Below are positions 37,001 through 49,000 of a stretch of 64,000 nt of DNA, piece by piece. Under the pieces are notes generated by a model. It searched no databases. It saw only the letters and a list, made by a program, of their open reading frames with translations, and was not told where the DNA came from. This stretch comes from Sipunculus nudus (lineage: Eukaryota > Annelida > Sipuncula > Golfingiida > Sipunculidae), in the NCBI GenBank assembly GCA_026874595.1, contig CM049309.1:23875033-23939032 (forward strand). Reading direction: 5' to 3'. Within the stretch, counting starts at the first letter, position 1. Each line of letters opens with the position of its first letter. Both the position numbers and the translations under genes were made by a program.

Positions 37001-40000
37001 TCCAAGCTCCTATTGTTTTTGAGATTGTTATGATAGTATGCTCACTTGTCCAATGACTAATTTCAAATTCCTGTAACTCTGTCAAAATTCATCAAACCAA
37101 AACCATTTGAACATACTTGAGAGAGCTAGTCTCTGGGATCATTTCGGTAAAATATTGAACGATTTGGCTGAATGATTTTTAAGAAGATTTTCAAAGGATT
37201 TTTAGCTTTTTCACCATAAAATGTAGGTAAATGCAGGTGGCCCCACAAAACACTCAGTCCCTCAACATGTGATATGTGACAGATTTTTGCATAAAATTTG
37301 GGGATGCTAGCTCCTGCTATTCCTGAGAAATTATGGATTAATGGTCTAATGAATGATGACCCCTGTACAGAAAAATAAATGCAGGTGGCACCACTCAATT
37401 TCAAATATGACTCATGTGACCAACATTTGCATAAAATTTGGTGATGATAGCTCCAGCCATTTCTGAGACTGTGATTTTAGTATGCTTTTTTGGACAGATA
37501 ACTAAGTTCAACTCCCTGTAACTAGGCCAAAAATCACAGAACCTGAACCATTTAAACCAACTTGAGAGAGATTGTTCCAGGAATCATTTCTGTGAAATAT
37601 TGGACAATTTGTCTGAACAGTTTCAGAGAAGAAGATTTTAAAAGGTTTTTAAGCATTTCCCCATAAAATATAAGAAAACACAGCCAAAAAATAAGAAAAA
37701 TGCAATAGAGATTTTTAGATGACTAATTTTTTGCATAAAATTTGGTGATGCTAGCTTCTCCTGTTTTTGAGATAGCATTGGTTAACTTACAGACAACGGA
37801 TGAAGCTCACAGTTTCACTAAAAAAAGGCAGTAATTTTATATTACTCTGATAATGCACACGCTAGCCCTGCCTGGGCTTTTATGTTTACTTATATGTTTA
37901 CTATTTGTGTTTACTAATGAAATGCTTAAAATAAAATGTGATTCCATGTACCAATAGACTTAACTCAGTGCCAGCTCTTATCACTAAATGAATAAGAGGG
38001 TCTGATAGTGGAAAATTAGTTACATGAGTTGCCGCAAGATGGCGGTACTGATACTAAGTGCGATACAACGCAGGAACATTTGATTTCTCTGTCAGAAGCA
38101 ACAATTAAGCCATAACTATTTCATGGACTGGGCCAGTCTACTCACACACACCCGCTTGTCATGGAATCACAGAGAACTGTATATATATTCATCATCCAGT
38201 TGTTCATATGACAATACATGGTCTTATTTAAGTCTATAAAAATAACTCAAGACTATAATTTATGCTAGGGTTGTATGACTTGTATCTTTATTTCTCAGCT
38301 TTTATCGTGTTTCATTGATACAACCATACAGCATGCAAAGCCTATTGGTAATCCTATTGACATGACGTATCTATCAGTATATGAAATTGACCGAGAGTCA
38401 AAAATCTAGTTACAATTTCTTTAAACAGGCCCACTTTGAGGAGTGACATGATGGCACAGGGCAATAGTAAGCCTAACAGCTGTGGAAACTGGTTACAAGA
38501 GCAATCATCCGTGTGTAATCGGAGGCTTATATTGTAGAAACTCTCACCATATGGCTATCTGACTCAATATATGGCAGGGCCTAACGATATTGAGTACAAT
38601 TAAATCTGGCTAGGGAAAGGATTGACCTTATTCAAAATGCCTTCTCTTAGTGATAAAAAAGTCAACAAGGGAACAATGGGTCACGTTGCTCATCTGAATT
38701 CTGGAAAATTTTAAGCAAATGTAAAATATACTTATTCATATGTATTAGCATTTGAAAAGTGGGAATGGCACTGCTAACTGTTGATAATAAAATATTAAAT
38801 ATACATTTGCCTAACTCATACTGTGCCTTTTATTGACTATATCAAAGATGCAGGAGTCTCTCACGAACATTTATTTCAAGAAGTATCATAATTCAGCTAT
38901 GTGACAGTAATATGTGCATAACATAACCATGGGAATGTATGAACACCTGTCATTTATTTATCAGGAAGAAAGTCGAGATTGGCTGAAGTATAATAATACA
39001 TATATTATTTCTTAACTGTAATAAAATTTCATTTTCAAATTAGCATAAACTTAACCTGATAAATATATATATTGTACAGTGAAAATTGTGGCCTGAAACC
39101 ATTTTAAAATGCAATAAGAAAAAAAACAATGTGTACCTAAGAGTTGCATGAAAGTATACACATTTGACCAACAAAAATATGCTTAAGTTATTAATAATTC
39201 TGGATGGAGAGAGAGAGAGAGAGAGAGACAGAGAGAGAGAAAGGGAGCATTTAACAGTGCTAATAGGAAAAAAGTTGATTTATAATATATTATTATATAT
39301 ATAATATATTTAATGATAAACAGAGATGGCAGACAAAGCTGATCACTTTATGTCCCATTCTGCTAAGACCAGAATACAATATATGATTCAATTATTACAC
39401 TAATTTTTTTCTCATTCAATGTATCCTTATACAGTTATTATACAAGTCTACAGGTAAAAGGACTCCTGCATATACACACAAGATATGAAATTAAAGTCAA
39501 CAGTGCTTACAGGAGGAACAGTTATTCATAATTATTAAATATTTAAAAACAGACAGAGAAGTGGAAAAAACAAAGCCAATCACTTTATTTCATATTTTTC
39601 TGAGGCAGGAAATAATGAAAAAAATGTTTGCATAAGATAATCTTGCTTTCATCATATCCAATATTTTCAAGATTATCAATTTTATACATTTGCAATATAA
39701 CATATATATATCTGAATATATAAGTTGATCCCTAATTTTGTCAGATAACAAAACATTATGCATATACATGTATTCAAATTTTACCACAAAATATTTATAT
39801 TTTATAAATTTGCAAATGGGTTTAAATGGAAAATTGAGGTTTTTCCTTAATATCTCAAAGGAATGAAGTTGTAGTGACCCAGTTTTCAGTATGGTAGGAG
39901 TTTTTTAGGGACATCTACCTGTGAGCCAATTTCGGATTTGTAGATGCAATGGCTTCAAAACATGCCTGTTAACAGGCACCTAGATGGCCTGGCAATAGAC

Positions 40001-43000
40001 AAAGGACCATTGCTAAAGCTCAGATGAGTCAGCTGAGCTAATATAATTGATGTCAACATTGCTTGTACATGAAAAGTGTGTCATGAAGCTTTTAAGGCAT
40101 TCAAGAAAGGGTATAAAGGACTTCCTATTCTGAGTTTCTGAAGTAAAATATTATTCTGAAAAAAACTGCCTTTCAATCCATCTCATTTCATTTTTACCAA
40201 ACCTGATCAAAGTATGGAATAAATTAATGTATGTAAAGACAAATAAAATGGCTGAACCTGAGCTAGGTATTCAATGAAATTCATGATTGTAAAATGATTA
40301 AATCTGAGTCAAGCAGAATAAAATTACTTTACCTGAGCTAGGTATGGATTTATTTATGCAAATTAAATAAAATGACTGAACCTGAGCTAGGTATGGACCG
40401 TATTGATCTTCACTGGTCAGTCCACCATGCTTCATCATCCACTGATAGGAGCGGAAGTCCTCTCCTCCATCACAGGCATTGTTACCCTCCCCCCAGCTGC
40501 AGTCCATCAGCTCCTGCTGGGACAGGCGGACCAGTCTGCCAGTCTACAAACCATGCAGAACTCAATCATATACTTGACAGGGGACATTTTCATTAAGTAA
40601 AAATGCTTACATATACCATGCAGTCATGGACTTTACTGTAAAAGATCAGCATGTGATGCTTCAAATTGGCAAGGTAAATGATATTGACAGCTCTGACATA
40701 TTAGCTTGACCATGACTTAACATTACACACAAGTCACCCAGTATTGAAAATCAACTCTCTTTTGTAGCTATTGCACATTAGTGTCACTGAACTAATTATA
40801 AAGCAATTCATGCAAAATTAACTAATTTGCCTGGTCTATAAAGCTTTTTGCTGAATAAAGAAATGTTTTACAGGTTTATAACTGATAAATGATATATAGC
40901 ATCTTCAACTATCACATGATACTCAACCTCTGGTCCTCGGAGATTGCCTATGAGGCTGTCATTTCACATTAAAGTTGAAAGCCCCTTACCTTGATAAAGT
41001 GAGCTCCTTCCACTGTTCCAGATGTTCCAAAGCTCCAGCAGGAGCCACAGACAGCCTGATCCTTCACCGGGGTAACAGCTCCTGTAACAGTTTGAATAGC
41101 TCACAGTGAGACCATAACTCAAACCAAGGACTTACACACTGACAGTCAGACCAAAAATTTTAACATGGGATTTACAAGCTGACAGTCAGAACATAACTTA
41201 ATCCCAAGAGTTACAAGCTGACAGTTAGACCATAAGTCAAAACCAGAACTTACACGCAGAAAGTCAGACCATAGGTCAAACCCAGGACATACAAGCTGAC
41301 AGTACATTACAATCCCAGTGAAACCCGGGACTTACATGCTGAGAGTCAACCCAAAAATTCAAACCAAGGTCTTACAAGCTGACACTCAGATCATAAGTCC
41401 AAACCAGGACTTACAAGTTTACAGTCAGACCATGATGGAAACCCATGACTTGCATATCAAGAGGCAACCAAAATCCTAAAACCAAGGTCTTACAAGCTGA
41501 CAGTCGGATCATGATGGAAACCCATGACTTACATGCTGAGAGTCAACCCATAAACTCAAACCAACGTCTTACAAGCTGACAGTCAGACTGTCACCAGACA
41601 ATAGGTGACAATATGTACGGTGTTTTGTCTGATCTCTATTGATATTGACGTGAAACGTCATCCTAAAGCGTTGACAGGTCTTGATTGTGTATATATATAT
41701 TGTGTATTCTTGTATGAAATCCCATCGGCTATCAGCTGATTTATCCGTGTCACGCTTCGTGTGTATTATTACATTTTTGTATGTGGGTCGCCATGGTGAC
41801 GCTAACAGTCAAACTAGGTCACATATATCCTTATATGGGACACTTGAGAAATAAGCCAATCAGAGAACCGGATTGCCGTACACAGTGAACAGGCGATTGT
41901 GACGTCAGACTTCAAGAAGAGACGCTGATCGTTGGTTCAGTTGGGTCTTGAAGCTTGAGGTGGCAGCACGCACGCACGGGAATAGGAACATTGAAACGCC
42001 AGGAACGGCATAGAAGCAAGCTTCTACATGAGGCAAGGACCCAGCTCATGAGAACTCAGCCGTGCTGCCGACAGAGCTTCGTATTGGCGATAAAGTGAGA
42101 GAGCGCGCTCGTCACCTGCCGGCCTAGTTCAGCTTGACCTAGATACATAACCGCTGTAAGCCGTGAAACCGTTGCTACAAGAGCAAGGTCAAGGACTCTA
42201 AGCTCTACGTAAACAAAGAGCGCTATCGCATTCAGGTGAACGTAAACCTACCCGGGTCGCTGACAAGCAAGATCAGTTGAAGATCGCTAAACTCAGAAAG
42301 ACTAGATCTATATGGTGCTTACCATACGCTAGATTCTACACAAAACAGTAACCAGAGATCTCTGAAGGAACTGGACTTTATTGTTTTTATACAAACCATG
42401 GACTCAGTAAATATCCTGTAATTTCAATGTGAAGAACTGTCGTATTGACACATCAACGCACACACTCACATTTGTGTCTCTGTAAGTATTGTCTTGAATT
42501 ATATTTGTGAATTTAACCTGATGTCTCATAGTTTCTATTGATCTGGGTGTATGATTGTCTGGTATTTTAATACACGTCCTTAAAAGAACCTGGAAATGTC
42601 ACCTGTAATGGCCGGGATCTAATTTCTTGATGAGTGAAATCAAGTGGCGAGCGTAAACCCATCGTATGGTTTTATAGGATATATCCGTTGTAAAGTTTTC
42701 ACGTTAAGTTAGGGGTGACATTGTATGGCGAGCGTGCCAGGATATAATTAGCCTTAAAAAAACTGGCTAATTACAGTAAGTTTCAGAAGTTTTGAACTGA
42801 GAAAACAGTACTGAAACCAGACATTCATATACTCAAACTAGAGTTGATCTGAATTAATAATTGGAAATGACACCAAACTGATGTTGTAGTGTATACTTGC
42901 ACAATGAAATTACCCCACTGTTAGGAGTTAATATTTATTCAGTGAGAATATTACCTGAAGCACAACATTGTTTCAAGATCGGCATATACCTTGTAGATTT

Positions 43001-46000
43001 GGCTAGAACACATGCATGTTTTGTGAGTAATGCTAGTTCAGTGATACCTGGACATCATTATTGGGTTGATATAAACCCAGATTAGAGTGAAAATTTTTGA
43101 TGTTGTTAGATACGCCCTGGTATAAATTTTTCTACACTAGTTTGTGATTGGTCACGTGGTAGGGTCTCTTGACAGGTAAGTTTACCCCTCCCGATTGGCA
43201 TGGTAATCATAGGTGCATGGTGTTTATTGATATCTTGATATCCATCCGTCCATCCGTCTGACCCTTCGTCCGACCTTCCGTCCGTCCGTCCGTATAAGTA
43301 GATTTTGATGCGTAGAGCTACCGTAGTGTTATTGTACGGGTACCGCCGGTTCGTTAGGTTGGCTTTAACAGTACGTATTTACGGATTTTTAAGAGCGGAT
43401 ATTACTAGATACTGGAATCTTACTAGGTTAGAGCGTTACCATGGAGACGTTAGAGTCACTTGTTAGATGCGGACAGGCCTTGGGACTTAAGGACCAGGCT
43501 TTACAAGATTATGTTGAGGCTAGACGGTGTGCGGATGAGGAACGTGAGGAAAGAGCTAGGCAACGTGAAATAGAGGAGGAACAGCGGGAATTAGAGCGTG
43601 AGCAGCGGGAATTAGAGCGCGAGCGAGAGGCTAGAGCCCACGAATTAGAGGTTCTAAGGTTAAAGTCTGACTCTGGGGTTAAAGAAGAGAGAAGTAGGGA
43701 TGTATTTCTGAAAATCCAGCTTCCACCTTTTGATGAGGCTCACGATCAGCTAGATGCGTTTCTTGAGCGATTTGAACGATTAGCTGTATGTCAAGGCTAT
43801 GATAGGGAGAATTGGGCGTTACACCTGAGTCCGTTACTGCAGGGTAAGGCGCTAGGGACTTACACACAGTTATCGGTTAGTGAGGCCATGGATTACGATA
43901 AGTTAAAGATAGCCTTGTTAAAGCGATACCAAATGACCGAAGAGGGTTATCGACACAAGTTTCGGACTTGTAGGCCTGAGCGAGGCAAAACGCCGAGTCA
44001 GTTTGCGGTGAGACTGAGTGGATACCTAGACCATTGGATAGGGATGGCAGGGGTCGGAGGTGACTACGACGGGGTAGTTAACCTGTTGATGTGTGAGCAG
44101 TTCGTAAACTGCTGTAGTAGGGATCTCTCTATGTTTTTGAAAGAGAGACGGTGTCGTGACTTTGATAGTATGGTAGACTTAGCCGAGAGTTATACGGAGG
44201 CTCACGGTATACACAGCCTTACAGCAGGTCCTCGTTATGGCAATAATGTGCCGCGTCCAGCGCAACCGGTATCTCAGCCTAGAGAGAAGCGAGAGGTTGA
44301 GCGCAGTCCGGGCGGTCAGATATTTAAGCCATCAGGAGGCATCAGATGTTATTTATGTAATGAACTGGGACATAAGGCGCGGGAATGTAAGACTAGTGCC
44401 CGGTTGAGGCCTAGGTCTTCCCCTCAAGTAGGGCGTGCTGCTGGCGATCAGCAGAGGTATAGGACTAATTTTAGCCCCCTGTATAACCCAAAACAGAAAC
44501 CGGAGACTGTGTCAATGGCAGTAGTCGAGGCGGAAACGGAGACAGTCGGTGCGGTGAAACCAGAAGTAGAGAGTCCGAGTCAGTCGTTAGGATTTGCTGC
44601 CCAGACAGAAGGCGGAATCTCGTTACCTGTGTGTGAAGGGCTGGTGAATGGTAAGTCAGCGAGGGTGCTGCGGGATTCGGGATGTTCCTCGGCAGGAATA
44701 CGTGAGTCGTACGTGGAGCCGAATCAGTTCACCGGACACCAGGTCCAGTGTAGGTTGTTCGACGGGTCTGTAAGACAATTTCCTACGGCTAGGATTAATG
44801 TGGACTGTGCGTACTTTGTCGGTACTATCGAGGCAATGGTGGTCGGGGATGCTGTATGTGATTTAGCGCTAGGTAACGTAGCGGGAGCGCGTGATCCGTT
44901 TGATCCAGACCCGACGTGGAAGTCTGAGCGGTCCTCAGGCATAGTGTGTGACGGTGTAGAGTCACAAAAGGAGGTGTCGTCCGCGGTGGAGACACGGAGC
45001 GCTGCACGAGAGAAACAGATACCGACGCGTAGCTTGAATGTTGCAAGCCCAGTTGCCGATGTGAGTCCGGCCGAATTTTTGAAGGTGCAGGAGGAGGATG
45101 GGTCTTTAGCGCCGTATTGGAGGCTAGCTAGAGAGGCTAGAAATGATAGTCCATTTAGAATTGAGGACGGATATTTAGTTCGGGTTGTGAGTGATTAACG
45201 GGGAGATCAAGATGGATCTCGAGTGGTGGTACCTCAGACGTTACGGTACGACGTAATGAGGATGGGCCACGAAGCGGTTTTGGCGGGCCATCAGGGCATA
45301 GACAAAACGCACGACCGCGTGAGAACTCAGTTTTTCTGGAAAGGGATGTATAATGACATTGCTGAGTTTTGATCCATCCAGCGTCTGAGAGAGGTCACAG
45401 GTATATTCTGACCGTTATGGATTATGCCACTAGATATCCGGAGGCTGTTGCTTTAAAGAACATAGATACAGTCTCTGTGGCTGATGCGCTAGTTGATATT
45501 TATGCGCGGTTAGGAGTGCCGTCAGAGGTGCTTACTGACATGGGAACACAATTTACGTCAGACCTCATGCGAGGAGTTAGCCGTGTTTTGTCTGTAAGAC
45601 AGCTCACCACTACTCCTTACCATCCTATGTGCAACGGAATGGTGGAGAGATTCAATGGAACGTTAAAGTTAATGTTGAAACGGATGTGCGAGGAAAGACC
45701 GCGAGATTGGGATCGGTACCTCAGCGCCGTGCTTTTTGCGTACTGAGAAGCGCCTCATGAGAGCACAGGGTTCTCACCCTTTGAGTTGCTCTATGGTAGG
45801 ATCGTTAGAGGACCGATGCGGATTCTAAGGGATCTGTGGACCAAGCGAGATACTAGCGTCGAGACTAAAACCACGTACCAATACATCCTGGACCTACAAG
45901 ACAAACTAAGCGACACATGCGCGTTAGCTAGAGAGGCGTTGAACAAATCAGCGAACAGACACAAACTGTTATATGATAGAGGTAAATGCACGCGCAGGTT

Positions 46001-49000
46001 TGAGGCCGGAGACGAAGTTTTGTTGTTACTCCCGACGGAGCGGAACAAATTAATGGTACAGTGGAAAGGCCCCTATACTATTGTAAACAGGGTTGGGGAC
46101 TTAGACTATCGGATTAAGATTGGCGATAAGGTTAAAACCTTCCACGTGAATATGCTGAAACGGTACCATGCTAGAAACGAGCCCCAGCATATTCTGGCAG
46201 CGGTAGCCAAGGGCGCACCTGATTCTATACATGATCCTGACGGTGTAGACGGGGAAACAGAGCCTCCCGTGTTCGGAGAGTTAAACCCAGAAGGGATTGA
46301 TGAGGATGCCCACATGTCGTTACCGTCGTATGCGCACGGCCAGACTGAGCGAGATGTTCAGGTAAATGCTGACCTAGGCAAGTGTCAGCGCCGTGAAATA
46401 CTCAGTCTGCTTAGGCAATATGGGGATGTATTCACAGATGTACCCAAGCTTACCAATGTTGTAGAATGTAGCATTAAACTCTCATCTGATGTACCTGTAA
46501 AAACTAGGCCCTATAGGGTGCCTTTTGAACTGCGAGAGACAATGCGAACAGAAATCCAGGAAATGTTAAACTTAGGCATTATTGAACAGTCAGATTCTAG
46601 CTATGCGTCCCCCTGTATCCTGCTTAGGAAACCTGACGGTAAGACTAGATTCGTGATAGACTACCGAAAGCTGAACCAATCAGTCGTGTTCGATCCTGAA
46701 CCCATGCCGGATCCAGAAACACTTTTTGTCGAAGTCGCGAAAAGCCAGTATTTTACAAAGCTTGACCTGACGAAAGGTTACTGGCAGATCCCTGTTTCTG
46801 AGGAATCCAGGGATAAGACGGCCTTTGTTACACCCGATGGCCATTACCAATTTAGGGTTATGCCATTCGGCCTGGTAACTGCCGGAGCGGTTTTCACCCG
46901 CATGATGCGGAAAATGTTCAGCGACATGCCGAATGTAGTATGTTATGTAGATGACGTGTTAATACACGCAGAGACTTGGGACGAGCACTTAAGAACTCTT
47001 AGAGAAGTGCTAGTTAGACTAGAATGTGCAAACTTAGCAGCTAAACCAGCTAAAACCTTCATAGGCTACCAGAGCCTAGAGTTTTTGGGACACCTTGTAG
47101 GCACGGGCAACTTGGCCACTAATCCAGTTTTGCTCAAGAGAATACAGAGCACTGATAGACCTAAGACAAAGAAGGCTTTGCGAGCATTCCTAGGCCTTAC
47201 AGGGTACTATTGAAAATTCGTGCCAAACTATGCGGAAATAGCGGTGCCCTTGACTGATCTAACGCGTAAAGGTCAACCTAACAAACTAGACTGGAAACCC
47301 GTACACGAGAACGCGTACTGTTCTCTAAAGGCTAAACTGTCAGACCCTCCCATACTGAAGCTACCTGATTTCAGTAAACGATTTTATTTGAAATGTGATG
47401 CATCTGATGTGGGTATTGGCTGTATCCTGATGCAAAGACACGAGGGGATCATGCACCCAGTAGCTTATGCCAGTCGTAAACTATTGCCCAGGGAGAGAAA
47501 TTACTCCTCCATCGAGAAAGAGTCATTAGCAATTGTATGGTCTGTACAGAAATTTGAGATGTACCTGGCTTGTAGACCGTTCACCATTCAGACCGACCAC
47601 AAACCATTAAAGTGTATTAGCAAATCAAAATGTGCTAATAAGAGAATAATGAGATGGGCACTGGTTCTACAAGAGTTTAGATTTGATATTGAAGCAGTGT
47701 CAGGTAAACTAAACCATGGACCTGATTTTCTTAGCAGACTGCCTGAGTGTTAGGATGTAATGAGCTTTAATGTCTAGCCAGGTAAGTCTAAACATGTACA
47801 GGATTTTGCCCTGTGTCATAGACCGTGGGCATGTACTAATGACAACTTGTTACATGACTTTTATGTATTGCTATATGTAAATATGTTTAGCTGGACCCTG
47901 TGAGATAGAACGATACGATGTTTCGAGAAAATACCGTGTATTTTCTTTAAAAGGAGGGGGTGATGTCACCAGACAATAGGTGACAATATGTACGGTGTTT
48001 TGTATCATAGTTTAACGAAGTCTGATCTCTATTGATATTGACGTGAAACGTCATCCTAAAGCGTTGACAGGTCTTGATTGTATATATATATATTGTGTAT
48101 TCTTGTATGAAATCCCATCGGCTATCAGCTGATTTATCCGTGTCACGCTTCGTGTGTATTATTACATTTTTGTATGTGGGTCGCCATGGTGACGCTAACA
48201 GTCAAACTAGGTCACATATATCCTTATATGGGACACTTGAGAAATAAGCCAATCAGAGAACCGGATTGCCGTACACAGTGAACAGGCGATTGTGACGTCA
48301 GACTTCAAGAAGAGACGCTGATTGTTGGTTCAGTTGGGTCTTGAAGCTTGAGGTGGCAGCACGCACGCACGGGAATAGGAACATTGAAACGCCAGGAACG
48401 GCATAGAAGCAAGCTTCTACATGAGGCAAGGACCCAGCTCATGAGAACTCAGCCGTGCTGCCGACAGAGCTTCGTATTGGCGATAAAGTGAGAGAGCGCG
48501 CTCGTCACCTGCCGGCCTAGTTCAGCTTGACCTAGATACATAACCGCTGTAAGCCGTGAAACCGTTGCTACAAGAGCAAGGTCAAGGACTCTAAGCTCTA
48601 CGTAAACAAAGAGCGCTATCGCATTCAGGTGAACGTAAACCTACCCGGGTCGCTGACAAGCAAGATCAGTTGAAGATCGCTAAACTCAGAAAGACTAGAT
48701 CTATATGGTGCTAACCATACGCTAGATTCTACACAAAACAGTAACCAGAGATCTCTGAAGGAACTGGACTTTATTGTTTTTATACAAACCATGGACTCAG
48801 TAAATATCCTGTAATTTCAATGTGAAGAACTGTCGTATTGACACATCAACGCACACACTCACATTTGTGTCTCTGTAAGTATTGTCTTGAATTATATTTG
48901 TGAATTTAACCTGATGTCTCATAGTTTCTATTGATCTGGGTGTATGATTGTCTGGTATTTTAATACACGTCCTTAAAAGAACCTGGAAATGTCACCTGTA

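Noticed and set aside
40320-40350. Use of the stronger duplicate donor as the true end of exon 8
   Set aside because: It would shift the frame into exon 9 and insert residues unlike any papain-family protein; the donor at 40382 keeps frame and homology.
45196-47213. In-frame stops as programmed readthrough or frameshift sites
   Set aside because: The stops fall inside conserved domain blocks rather than at gag/pol borders, and a domain-removing deletion is also present, so decay is the simpler reading.
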